Assembly: GCA_045106175.1 (NCBI GenBank)
Contig: JBGCEF010000085.1
Location: forward strand, 1 to 30,277
Direction of reading: 5' to 3'
Length of the DNA stretch: 30,277 nt
Origin: TMED27 sp045106175
GTDB taxonomy: Bacteria; Pseudomonadota; Alphaproteobacteria; Micavibrionales; Micavibrionaceae
Below, one piece after another: positions 1 to 7,449 of the stretch; positions within the stretch are counted from its first letter, which is position 1; every line of letters starts with the position of its first letter. The translations under genes were made by a program, and so were the position numbers. The notes under the pieces were generated by a model. It did not search any database, was not told the origin of the DNA, and saw only the letters and a list, made by a program, of their open reading frames with translations.

Positions 1-1293
1 CGTTCCCATCGAACCGTCATGACCTGTATTCATCGCCTGCAGCAAATCAAATGCCTCGGGGCCGCGCACCTCACCAACAATAATCCGCTCGGGTCGCATC
101 CGCAGACAGTTTTTCACCAAATCACGCATCGTGACTTCTCCAACACCTTCAAGGTTAGGGGGGCGTGTTTCAAGACGCACCACATGGGGTTGTTGAAGTT
201 GTAATTCACACGCATCTTCACAGGTAATAATCCGCTCACCTTGTTCAATATAACGCGTTAAACAATTCAACATTGTCGTTTTACCCGAACCAGTACCACC
301 AGACACAAGAACATTGACACGTGACCGCCCAATCGCCTGAATAAGTTTCGCACAAGACGGCGTCATTGATCCAAATTGCAACAATTTATCAAGCGTCAAT
401 TTATCTTTCGTGAATTTACGAATAGTCATGCAAGCACCATCCACAGCCAATGGCGGAATAATAACATTCACACGCGACCCATCAGGCAAACGCGCATCAC
501 AAATCGGCGAGCTTTCATCCACACGACGCCCAATCGCCCCTACAATGCGCTGACAAATTGTTGTTAAATGCTGATTATCACGGAAATTAATCTTGGTACG
601 TTCAATCTTACCCGACACTTCAATATATGTCGTATCTGGGCCATTAATCATAATATCGGCGATATCATCACGCTCTAGAAGCTCTTCCAACGGACCAAAG
701 CCTAACATGTCATCTGCACATTCTTTGGCAATGCTTTGTAATTCAGCAGGCGTTAAATCAAGATTTCTAAAACGTGCAATTTCTTCAACCGCACTATAAA
801 CCTCTTCTCGCGCTGCTTTGGCATCCATACGCGCAAGCGCCTTTAGGTCAATACCATCGCGAAGATCAAGCCAAATACGGTTACGCGCACGTTGTAAACG
901 AAGCGTTGTAATAGAATCTCCACCTGCCTCATCGCCTGTGAAATCTTCTTCTAACTCTTCCGCAAAAGGATCTTCTTCTTCAACTTTCTCCGGCGCTTCC
1001 ACCACCTTCGGCTTTTTAACAATTTTCTTTGGCGCAGGTTTCTCTTCTTGTTGTTTTGCTATAACACTTTTATCTGCAACAGGATTTTTATTCTCATGCA
1101 GCTCTTCTTTATGTTCAACTTTGGTGGGCTGCACATTTTTTACAGACTTCGAAGGAACATTATCCTCTACAACATTATCACTAACAGGCGCAGCATCAGC
1201 ATTAAGATCAACTGTATCTTTCACATCTTTAGGAGCCGAAACAGCCGGTGCCTTTTTCTTTTTCTGGGGTGTTGTTTGTTTTTTACCAAACAT
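1..1293 (-). CDS. cpaF: Tad pilus assembly ATPase CpaF (TadA), partial at the window edge
   Basis: Secretion ATPase of the GspE/VirB11 family that powers Flp pilus assembly at the inner membrane. The ATG at 1291-1293 opens a reading frame that is still open at base 1, so 431 residues are seen and the C-terminus is missing. The first ~110 residues are Lys/Glu/Pro/Val-rich and probably disordered. The conserved CpaF core begins near residue 125 and includes the Walker A motif GGTGSGKT at residues 332-339 (K338), an acidic stretch after it (ITCEDACELQL) and the MRPERIIVGEVRG segment typical of the family. It is the last of the cpaA-cpaF genes seen and begins about 30 bp after cpaE. The long charged N-terminal extension is common in CpaF. 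Identification is secure. Confidence 0.97.
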   Translation of the reverse strand, partial: MFGKKQTTPQKKKKAPAVSAPKDVKDTVDLNADAAPVSDNVVEDNVPSKSVKNVQPTKVEHKEELHENKNPVADKSVIAKQQEEKPAPKKIVKKPKVVEAPEKVEEEDPFAEELEEDFTGDEAGGDSITTLRLQRARNRIWLDLRDGIDLKALARMDAKAAREEVYSAVEEIARFRNLDLTPAELQSIAKECADDMLGFGPLEELLERDDIADIMINGPDTTYIEVSGKIERTKINFRDNQHLTTICQRIVGAIGRRVDESSPICDARLPDGSRVNVIIPPLAVDGACMTIRKFTKDKLTLDKLLQFGSMTPSCAKLIQAIGRSRVNVLVSGGTGSGKTTMLNCLTRYIEQGERIITCEDACELQLQQPHVVRLETRPPNLEGVGEVTMRDLVKNCLRMRPERIIVGEVRGPEAFDLLQAMNTGHDGSMGT

Positions 1294-1322
1294 GACAAAC
1301 CTTTTTAATTAAATAAATTACT

Positions 1323-2603
1323 TTATTTTGATGATAATTTTTGCATCAAATCGCCAATAATGCCGCCTGATTTTTGTGCACCATCATCACTATCCGCATC
1401 ATAATTCGCGGCAATAACTTTTTGTATCACTGGCAACAGGTGACTTTTAATCAACTGTTCACCGTCTTTATCATCACTTAATTTACGGCTCTTTGCTTCG
1501 TTATTTTGAAAGATCTTCGTCTCAAACGGAACGAAAGCAGAAACAGGAATCCCTAAAACAGATTCAATATCCTTTTTGGGAACATCCTGGGCACTTGGCG
1601 CGCCTTGCATATTAATCATAAATTCTATGCCATCACTTTCAGCACCACGAAGATCCGTAATCTCTTTCACCAAACTTCTAGCTTGTCGCAAAGACACTAA
1701 AGATTGAGACGACACAACATTAATCTGGTTAGCCCGCGATAAAATAAGTGATTGTAAGTCTTGTGGACTGTTTGAAATATCAACCATAATCACAGGATAT
1801 TTCGCCATCAACATATCAATCATAATTTCTAATTGCTGCGCATCAATAGATTGATCAAGCATAACATCACTACCACTTGCCAAAACGTGAAGTTTATCCG
1901 ATGCATTGAAAATCATACGGTTAAAGCTGTCTTCATCATTGGCAGCACAAACACGCGCCGCTTCCGCAAGTGTCGTAAGAGGTTCAAATCCCATCCCAAC
2001 ACTCATTGTCGACCAACCGCCGCACGTATCTAACAAAAACGTTTTCTGATCGAGAATATCCGCAACACCGCACGCCGCTGCATGACATAAAGAAGAAGCG
2101 CCAACGCCACCTTTTGCACCAACAAATGCAATAAGGCGACTGCCCTTCACACCAATTTTCTCAATCAATGTTTTCGCGCAAATTTCCGCCATAACATCCG
2201 CAGCAATAGGCTTAACCAGGTAATCACTAATGCCCATATCAATCAGCGTACGATACAAATTCACATCATTGACGGGACCAATCACAATCGCGGCTGTCCC
2301 TTCGGCACAATGCCCTGCCAATTCTTCTAATTTTGCGGTAAACGTGTCATCAATAACCTCGGTTTGAATAATAACCAAATCTGGCGACTCAAATTCTTGA
2401 TAAGAATGAATAGCACTGTTTACGCCACCTTCTTCGACGCCAACAATAACACGCGCAAAACGCCAGTCAGATTCAAGCTGGCGTGCAGATTCTAACGTTT
2501 CGGGATCTTTCGAAAACACAGCAATGCTGGCTTCAGGCAATAAAATCGAACTACCCTGCCCTTTACTGTCTGAACTTAAGCTCTGGTTTTCTACCTCGCT
2601 CAT
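1323..2603 (-). CDS. cpaE: Tad pilus assembly protein CpaE (TadZ-like), receiver-like plus MinD/ParA-like ATPase
   Basis: Pilus-assembly localisation factor of 426 residues. An atypical response-regulator receiver-like domain lies at about residues 26-150 and ends in a DYLVKPI motif. A MinD/ParA-like P-loop domain follows from about 156, with the deviant Walker A KGGVGAS at residues 164-170. The second lysine of a standard ParA motif is replaced by Ala, which is usual in CpaE. The ATG at 2601-2603 was chosen over an in-frame TTG immediately before it because GAGAG lies at a suitable distance upstream. In the family, CpaE directs pilus machinery to a cell pole. It sits between cpaD (110 bp gap) and cpaF. 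Confidence 0.95.
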   Translation of the reverse strand: MSEVENQSLSSDSKGQGSSILLPEASIAVFSKDPETLESARQLESDWRFARVIVGVEEGGVNSAIHSYQEFESPDLVIIQTEVIDDTFTAKLEELAGHCAEGTAAIVIGPVNDVNLYRTLIDMGISDYLVKPIAADVMAEICAKTLIEKIGVKGSRLIAFVGAKGGVGASSLCHAAACGVADILDQKTFLLDTCGGWSTMSVGMGFEPLTTLAEAARVCAANDEDSFNRMIFNASDKLHVLASGSDVMLDQSIDAQQLEIMIDMLMAKYPVIMVDISNSPQDLQSLILSRANQINVVSSQSLVSLRQARSLVKEITDLRGAESDGIEFMINMQGAPSAQDVPKKDIESVLGIPVSAFVPFETKIFQNNEAKSRKLSDDKDGEQLIKSHLLPVIQKVIAANYDADSDDGAQKSGGIIGDLMQKLSSK

Positions 2604-2713
2604 CAAAAATATCTCTCATCCGTCGGTTAATACTAATTTTTATTATTATTTTTATTGCTATTATTTTATCAGAAAATCCTTATGAAAGATTAATGATAAC
2701 CGAATTAAATATC

Positions 2714-3361
2714 TTACTGATCAGATGCTTCTTGACCATTAAGCGGCTCATTAGGCTCACCCGTTCTATAACGCTCAACAATATTGGATGCGCGTCTTCC
2801 ATCGACACTATTAGGCTCATTATCATCAACCAGATCTCTTGGGCGCGCGATCTGTTTCGCCATAATAGTATCGCGTGAACACCCAAGTTCATACTCCGCA
2901 TCCGTATCAACATTACGATTTTCTAAGCCAGGCAAAAGATCACAATCAGGGCCTGCTAAACTCAGTGAATTAAAAGATACAATCGCCTGCGCATCATCAC
3001 CCAAGCCCTTAATCGGCAAGATCATCGCATCAACATCAACGCCATTTTTGCGAAACTCTCCGCCAATACGCGCCGCATGATTAGACGCATTCATTGCTGT
3101 ATTCCCTGAAGACTTGGGATCATACGTAATTGTAAGCTGAACCTTACCATTGCCTTGCCTCGAGTAATGATCCGATAACGCCGCAATCGCATGACTATCC
3201 ATATCATCAACCGAGACTGTCTCGACAACTTCATTAGATTCAAGCTGCATTTTCTTTTGAGCAAGCTGTGTTTCCGAATGCACGATTGACTCACACCCCT
3301 GTAGCAAGAAACCACTCATCACAACACCTGCTGATATCACTAAAAACCTTTGCAAAGCCAT
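2714..3361 (-). CDS. cpaD: Tad pilus assembly lipoprotein CpaD
   Basis: A 215-residue secreted lipoprotein. The hydrophobic signal is followed by the lipobox LQGC with the acylated Cys at residue 23. The body has the CpaD pattern: a QLTITYDPKSSG strand, then an NHAARIGGEFRKNG region and a conserved Cys pair near residues 138 and 160. CpaD partners the secretin CpaC at the outer membrane in Tad systems. The start codon has AAAGGA about 8 bases upstream. It lies 32 bp downstream of cpaC, consistent with one operon. The C-terminal ~30 residues are polar and look disordered. Confidence 0.9.
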   Translation of the reverse strand: MALQRFLVISAGVVMSGFLLQGCESIVHSETQLAQKKMQLESNEVVETVSVDDMDSHAIAALSDHYSRQGNGKVQLTITYDPKSSGNTAMNASNHAARIGGEFRKNGVDVDAMILPIKGLGDDAQAIVSFNSLSLAGPDCDLLPGLENRNVDTDAEYELGCSRDTIMAKQIARPRDLVDDNEPNSVDGRRASNIVERYRTGEPNEPLNGQEASDQ

Positions 3362-3393
3362 AGATTACGTCCTTTTAAATAATACGTCTGTCA

Positions 3394-4872
3394 TTAATCC
3401 AATATATATCCAAATCCACCCTCACCCTCGAACAGATCATTATCCGCATCAAATTCACGACGGATATTTGTAGCAAAAGCTTTTGCTAAAGGATAAGCGC
3501 GCTGTTTTTCAGGGACAGATTCAACAACCTTTTTATCTTGATACGGCCTAACAAGATACGGCGTCACAATCACAATTAATTCGGTTTCATTACGCTCAAA
3601 ACCATCAGAAGACACAAGATCACCTAAAATCGGTGTCTTACTGATCCCCGGAAGACCTGACATGCTTTGTATCGCTTCTGACTGCAACAAACCCGCAATC
3701 ATCAAACTTTTACCGCTTGCCATTTCAATAGTTGTCTCCGCACGACGAACATCCAAGCCAGGAATTTCAAGCCCTTCAAGAATAATCGCATTATCAAAAT
3801 CAAGAGACGATACTTCCGTATCCATTTGAAGGTTTATTCTCTGACTCGACAAAACGATCGGACGGAAATTCAACGCGACACCAAACTCACGAAATTCAAT
3901 AATAATATTACCAACCTGATCACGCCCCACAGGAACAGGGAACTCTCCCCCTGCAAGGAAACCTGCCTGCTCACCGGAAACAGCTGTTAAGTTAGGCTCC
4001 GCCAATATATTCGCAAGATTTTCTTCTTCTAAAGCCTGAAGAAGAACACCAATCTGACCAATACCGTCTAACCCAGTATCGCCCACAAACCTTGCCGCAC
4101 CTAAAGCCGGCTGAGACAAGCCAATCGATCCAACAGAACGAAGAAAGTTGTCTTCACTCAAGAAACTGGACGGAGCAGTACCATCAAAAACTTGAAAACC
4201 CGCAAGTTCATCTGGGTCATTAATATCCGTTTCAACCCCAAGCTCTCTTAGGGCATTACGACTAGCCTCAACAATTTTAACCTGCAACATAACTTGCTGC
4301 TCACCACGGGCCTCAATAAAGCTAGATATAAGCTCATCAATACTTCCCTCGTCATCCGTCAAATCGCTTACATAATGACCAACAAGATTAGTAATTTTCG
4401 ATGCAACCTCTGGATTAGAAGCCGTTCCTGTCAAAATAATCTGATCATGAATAGAGCTCACCGTTACATCCTCTTCAGGGAAGAGTTCGTTCACCTTTGA
4501 TTGGATTGCCTGAAGGTCATACGTCACATGAATATCGAGACGCTTAACGACATTACCTTCTTCATCCAAAGCAATGATATTCGTATCACCAACCTGCAAA
4601 CCAACAATATAAAGTCGATCCGATTGCACAGCCATAACATCAATCAACGCAGGGTTAGCAACTAAAACATCCGATAAATCTTCACCAATTCCAATAAGTT
4701 CAGCCTTACCCAAAGTAATCTCAAGCGGCTTTTCAACCTTTTCAGATGAAATAGATGTTAAATCCCCTTTCGCCGCAAACACATGCGAAAACGGCATCGC
4801 CCCCAACATGAGACAGCCAGCAATAAAGAGACAAGCAAGCACATTAAAACAAGATTGATATGATCGTTTCAT
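3394..4872 (-). CDS. cpaC: Tad pilus outer-membrane secretin CpaC (RcpA)
   Basis: Outer-membrane secretin channel for the Flp pilus, 492 residues from the preferred start. A signal peptide (MKRSYQSCFN onward, cleaved near VFA-AKG) precedes an N-terminal pilus/secretin domain at about 38-120. A BON-like region follows, with a typical TVSSIHDQIILTGTA strand pattern. The secretin core covers about 190-460 and shows the PNLTAVSGEQAGFLAGGEFP signature and a late VIVTPYLVRP segment. An in-frame ATG 39 bases further upstream (4909-4911) would add 13 residues ahead of the signal peptide; it has no clear ribosome site, so the ATG at 4870-4872 is preferred, although its own site is weak. Operon with cpaB and cpaD. 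Confidence 0.95.
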   Translation of the reverse strand: MKRSYQSCFNVLACLFIAGCLMLGAMPFSHVFAAKGDLTSISSEKVEKPLEITLGKAELIGIGEDLSDVLVANPALIDVMAVQSDRLYIVGLQVGDTNIIALDEEGNVVKRLDIHVTYDLQAIQSKVNELFPEEDVTVSSIHDQIILTGTASNPEVASKITNLVGHYVSDLTDDEGSIDELISSFIEARGEQQVMLQVKIVEASRNALRELGVETDINDPDELAGFQVFDGTAPSSFLSEDNFLRSVGSIGLSQPALGAARFVGDTGLDGIGQIGVLLQALEEENLANILAEPNLTAVSGEQAGFLAGGEFPVPVGRDQVGNIIIEFREFGVALNFRPIVLSSQRINLQMDTEVSSLDFDNAIILEGLEIPGLDVRRAETTIEMASGKSLMIAGLLQSEAIQSMSGLPGISKTPILGDLVSSDGFERNETELIVIVTPYLVRPYQDKKVVESVPEKQRAYPLAKAFATNIRREFDADNDLFEGEGGFGYILD

Positions 4873-4940
4873 AATTAGACTTTCATTTTGATTTACGCAG
4901 TTAGATTTCATTGAATACGACAGAAAGTCGCAGAAGTTAG

Positions 4941-5822
4941 TTATCGTGTTGGAATTGCCTCAACAGCATTCCCGCTATAAATGCGAACAGTATTGGATGT
5001 AACACCAGATTCTTTACGCACTCGGTTTAATTCTTTGTAAATTTCACGCTTAATAGATGTAAGCCTAGCGTCAGAAATAACAGGCCACTCACGCTGCACC
5101 GGTGTATCATCACCAACACCACGAAGCGCAAGGTTCAAATCACCAATTTCCGCTGCCAAGGTAATACGCTCCGCATCTTTTGCACTGAGCGCAAGAGTAA
5201 CCGTCTTACCGACTTTAATCTTATCATCCGCTGGGCGTTCCGCACTCTGATCCACGGCTAAAACCTTTACATTCTGCAAGATTGTCTCACTCGCAGTATC
5301 ATCGAGACTTAATGCAAGCGTTTGCGCAATGACAGGATCAGTATCCGTTGTGCGTACATTAACCTTGTATGTTAAAATAACATCCACAAAATCACCAGGA
5401 CCCACAAAACCAGACACCATACTGGCTGCTTTAACATCAATCGCCATCGCACGCATCCCAGGCTCAAGACTTGCCGCAACAAAATTTCCTTTCGCACTCG
5501 CAAGCAACGCCGTCTTCATAACAGGCTCACCTTTTGCGATATTACGCGCCAAACGCCCCTTAACCATTTCTTTTGCACTCTGACCTTCAATCTGCCTAAG
5601 AGCCCCAGGAAACATGCTAGACTTTGGCCATGGCTGCCAACGCACATCACCAGCCTTTATTTCCTGACCAATTTTTAAATCTTTCGCAGCAACGAGAACA
5701 TTAATCTTCGCCTCCTGCACAACCGGCTCATCTTTACCGCCCATCATAAGCTGCACCATCACCGCCACTAAAACAGCGACAAGAACCGCACCAGCCAATA
5801 CTATTAAAATATTTTTATTCAT
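4941..5822 (-). CDS. cpaB: Tad pilus assembly protein CpaB (RcpC)
   Basis: A 293-residue periplasmic protein anchored by one N-terminal membrane helix (about residues 5-27). A SAF-type domain follows at about 42-110 (VLVAAKDLKIGQEI start, LARNIAKGEPV end), then the CpaB/RcpC region with the GFVGPGDFVDVILTY motif and the VTLALSAKDAERITLA helix. Members of the family assist secretin and pilus assembly. The ATG has AAGAGG about 7 bases upstream. The gene lies 171 bp downstream of cpaA, the largest gap in this operon, so a promoter between them is possible although I found no convincing one. Confidence 0.94.
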   Translation of the reverse strand: MNKNILIVLAGAVLVAVLVAVMVQLMMGGKDEPVVQEAKINVLVAAKDLKIGQEIKAGDVRWQPWPKSSMFPGALRQIEGQSAKEMVKGRLARNIAKGEPVMKTALLASAKGNFVAASLEPGMRAMAIDVKAASMVSGFVGPGDFVDVILTYKVNVRTTDTDPVIAQTLALSLDDTASETILQNVKVLAVDQSAERPADDKIKVGKTVTLALSAKDAERITLAAEIGDLNLALRGVGDDTPVQREWPVISDARLTSIKREIYKELNRVRKESGVTSNTVRIYSGNAVEAIPTR

Positions 5823-5993
5823 AACCGACCTCTTGAAAGGGCTGAAATATAAAGATAAGAAACGCAGCGTTATAAATGGAAATTAGAAACGGCGGACGCC
5901 GCGATGATTAATCAACATGAATACAATAACACATTTCTATTTATTTTGCCTTTTTAAAATTAACAAATAGTAAAGAGGGTAAGCACGCCAAAA

Positions 5994-6536
5994 TCACAGG
6001 AAAATACGAAACGTATCAACGCTAAAATACCCTATTTTCAAAAAACAAGCCAACGCACCCAAGACAATCGCAATACCATAAGGAACCTTACCAACACCGT
6101 CTTGCACCTGCGCAATCCAACTCCCCTCTAAAGGCGATTGAACAGGCTTAAACTTTTTTAAAACAAGCGCCGTTAAACCCAAAACACCACCAAATAAGCT
6201 GGTATAAACCAAAAAAGCAGGAACCGCGGAAAAACCCATCCATATTGACAACGCACTGATCAGCTTCTGATCCCCTGCCCCCCAAACCTTCATCGCATAA
6301 AGCGCAAAACTTCCTAAAAACACGATTACAAAACCAATCAAATGCGACCCAATAGACGCAAAAGGACCAACACCGCCCAAAATCCAAAGCAAACCATAAC
6401 AAACACAAAACAACACAAAAATCACAACGCTGTTAATATTAGGAATGCGCAAACCTTTAAAATCCGAAATCGCCGACATCACACCATAAGCAATCACAAA
6501 AAACAAAAACGACAAAAAGACGATTAAAGAAAACAT
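5994..6536 (-). CDS. cpaA: Prepilin peptidase CpaA (TadV-like, A24 family)
   Basis: Inner-membrane aspartic prepilin peptidase of 180 residues that removes the leader from Flp pilins and TadE-type pseudopilins. Several hydrophobic segments span the length. The two catalytic aspartates fit D25 (SAISDFKGLRIPN) and D89 in the family motif GAGD. There is no N-terminal methyltransferase domain, as expected for the short TadV/CpaA type. Its substrates, the Flp pilins and two TadE-like proteins, are all encoded upstream in this window. It is separated from flp by a strong terminator, so cpaA-F is probably transcribed from its own start or by read-through. Confidence 0.93.
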   Translation of the reverse strand: MFSLIVFLSFLFFVIAYGVMSAISDFKGLRIPNINSVVIFVLFCVCYGLLWILGGVGPFASIGSHLIGFVIVFLGSFALYAMKVWGAGDQKLISALSIWMGFSAVPAFLVYTSLFGGVLGLTALVLKKFKPVQSPLEGSWIAQVQDGVGKVPYGIAIVLGALACFLKIGYFSVDTFRIFL

Positions 6537-6579
6537 TGAAAACCTTGTAGCTAAGACAACGGATATTAAGAAAATGAAA

Positions 6580-6603
6580 AGCCCGCCCTGTTGAGGGCGG
6601 GCT
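6580..6603 (-). terminator. Rho-independent terminator after the flp pilin genes
   Basis: Perfect 10-bp inverted repeat (AGCCCGCCCT / AGGGCGGGCT) around a four-base loop. On the minus strand the second arm runs directly into TTTTCATTTTC. It lies about 20 bp past the second flp stop codon. It would end most pilin transcripts and let the abundant pilin message be made in excess over cpaA-F. Confidence 0.9.
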
Positions 6604-6623
6604 CTAAACTTTATAATTTTATC

Positions 6624-6809
6624 TTAAAGACCTTCCGCGGCAAGACTATCGTCAACCGACTGAAAAGATCCTTCGACGCGATCTCCAAGCGTAAACACAA
6701 GAGCTATAATACCAAGTGCGATCGCCGCACCCATAAGACCATATTCGATTGCTGTTGCACCTTCATCATCACGAAGATAAGTATCAAAAATGGCAAGCAT
6801 CTTAAGCAT
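6624..6809 (-). CDS. Flp-type major pilin, second copy
   Basis: A 61-residue prepilin, the usual Flp size. A short charged leader ends at G17, followed by the family cleavage and recognition motif G-ATAIEYG (cut between G17 and A18, Glu at mature position 5, Tyr at 6), then a hydrophobic helix to about residue 41 and a short acidic tail. AAGGATC lies before the ATG. It is 49/61 identical to the copy just upstream; differences cluster at the leader and in the tail. It is probably co-transcribed with that copy (29 bp gap) and ends at the strong hairpin. Whether both copies enter the fibre cannot be told from sequence. Confidence 0.95.
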   Translation of the reverse strand: MLKMLAIFDTYLRDDEGATAIEYGLMGAAIALGIIALVFTLGDRVEGSFQSVDDSLAAEGL

Positions 6810-6838
6810 AAGAGATCCTTAAAAGCGTTAGACTGTTC

Positions 6839-7024
6839 TTACAGACCTTCAGCCGCAAATTCGTCATCAATACCCTGGAACGTACCTTCAATACGGTCAC
6901 CCAATGTAAATACAAGAGCAACAATACCAAGAGCGATCGCAGCAGCCATAAGACCATATTCGATTGCTGTTGCACCTTCATCATCACGAAGATAAGCATC
7001 TTTCATAGCTAATAATTTCAACAT
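6839..7024 (-). CDS. Flp-type major pilin, first copy
   Basis: A 61-residue Flp prepilin with the same layout as its neighbour: leader to G17, cleavage motif G-ATAIEYG, a hydrophobic helix and the tail FQGIDDEFAAEGL. The ribosome site AAGGAG sits 7 bases before the ATG, the best in the pilus region, which fits a highly expressed pilin. It is first in the flp pair and directly downstream of the AT-rich control region. The leader has KD at positions 8-9 where the second copy has FD. Confidence 0.96.
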   Translation of the reverse strand: MLKLLAMKDAYLRDDEGATAIEYGLMAAAIALGIVALVFTLGDRIEGTFQGIDDEFAAEGL

Positions 7025-7146
7025 AATTTTTCTCCTTAAAAGAATAGATTTGATTTGACTTAATTTCGGTTAATCCCACACTCCACATACTTGGAACAGT
7101 TACATGAAGATCCCAACCGTACTAATATTAGAATATCGGGATTTGA

Positions 7147-7161
7147 TTAAGGGAAGGTTAA
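7147..7161. promoter_or_regulatory. Candidate CtrA-binding site upstream of flp
   Basis: TTAA-N7-TTAA, with TTAACC on the minus strand, exactly matches the spacing of the CtrA consensus known from alphaproteobacteria. It lies about 120 bp before the first flp start codon. A near copy with N6 spacing is at 7060-7073. In Caulobacter the pilin gene is CtrA-activated, so the context fits. The surrounding sequence is AT-rich, so a chance match is possible. Confidence 0.4.
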
Positions 7162-7397
7162 ATTACGCAACGATTACTTACATTTTTAAAGAAAAAATGA
7201 AAAAAAATCAACTAATAACTTAATATAATTTTATGTAAAATTTTATATGATTTATATTTACTTTATATATTACTATAATTACTTAATTAATTAAATATTT
7301 TTACTTAAGACTGCAAAAAAAAGATAAAAATAAACACGCGATCACGCAATACAAACCAAAGAAAAATGACATAAATATTGCAACAACCATTTAAAAA

Positions 7398-7420
7398 GCC
7401 CGCACAAACAATGCACGGGC
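7398..7420 (-). terminator. Rho-independent terminator after the tadG-like gene
   Basis: On the minus strand a nine-pair stem (GCCCGTGCA / TGTGCGGGC with two G-T wobbles) and a five-base loop lead into TTTTT. It lies 30 bp past the tadG-like stop codon and separates that operon from flp. Confidence 0.85.
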
Positions 7421-7449
7421 CTTTAAACATTATTCTATAAATGACTGAG

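Larger units (their letters stand above)
7025..7449. other. Long AT-rich intergenic region between tadG and flp
   Basis: This is the only gap over 300 bp. It holds the flp leader and ribosome site at its left end, a CtrA-like site in the middle, a stretch at about 7180-7330 made almost only of A and T (runs such as TTAATTAATTAA), and the tadG terminator at its right end. I saw no convincing coding frame or RNA gene. It is presumably the pilin control region. Confidence 0.7.

Noticed and set aside
818..1312. A 164-residue plus-strand frame rich in Ser and Phe
   Set aside because: It is antisense to the N-terminal half of cpaF, whose frame is strongly supported. Its Ser/Phe-rich composition is what reverse reading of a Lys/Glu-rich segment gives.
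2636..2672. T-rich run in the cpaE/cpaD gap that might be a terminator
   Set aside because: Read on the minus strand it is an A/T run with no GC stem in front of it, and the flanking genes belong to one operon.
5890..5901. CGGCG-GA-CGCCG palindrome between cpaA and cpaB as a terminator
   Set aside because: The stem is too short with almost no loop, and only a broken T-run follows on the minus strand.
7180..7330. AT-rich block considered as a replication origin
   Set aside because: No DnaA-box cluster or origin-linked genes are nearby; the pilin-promoter explanation is simpler.
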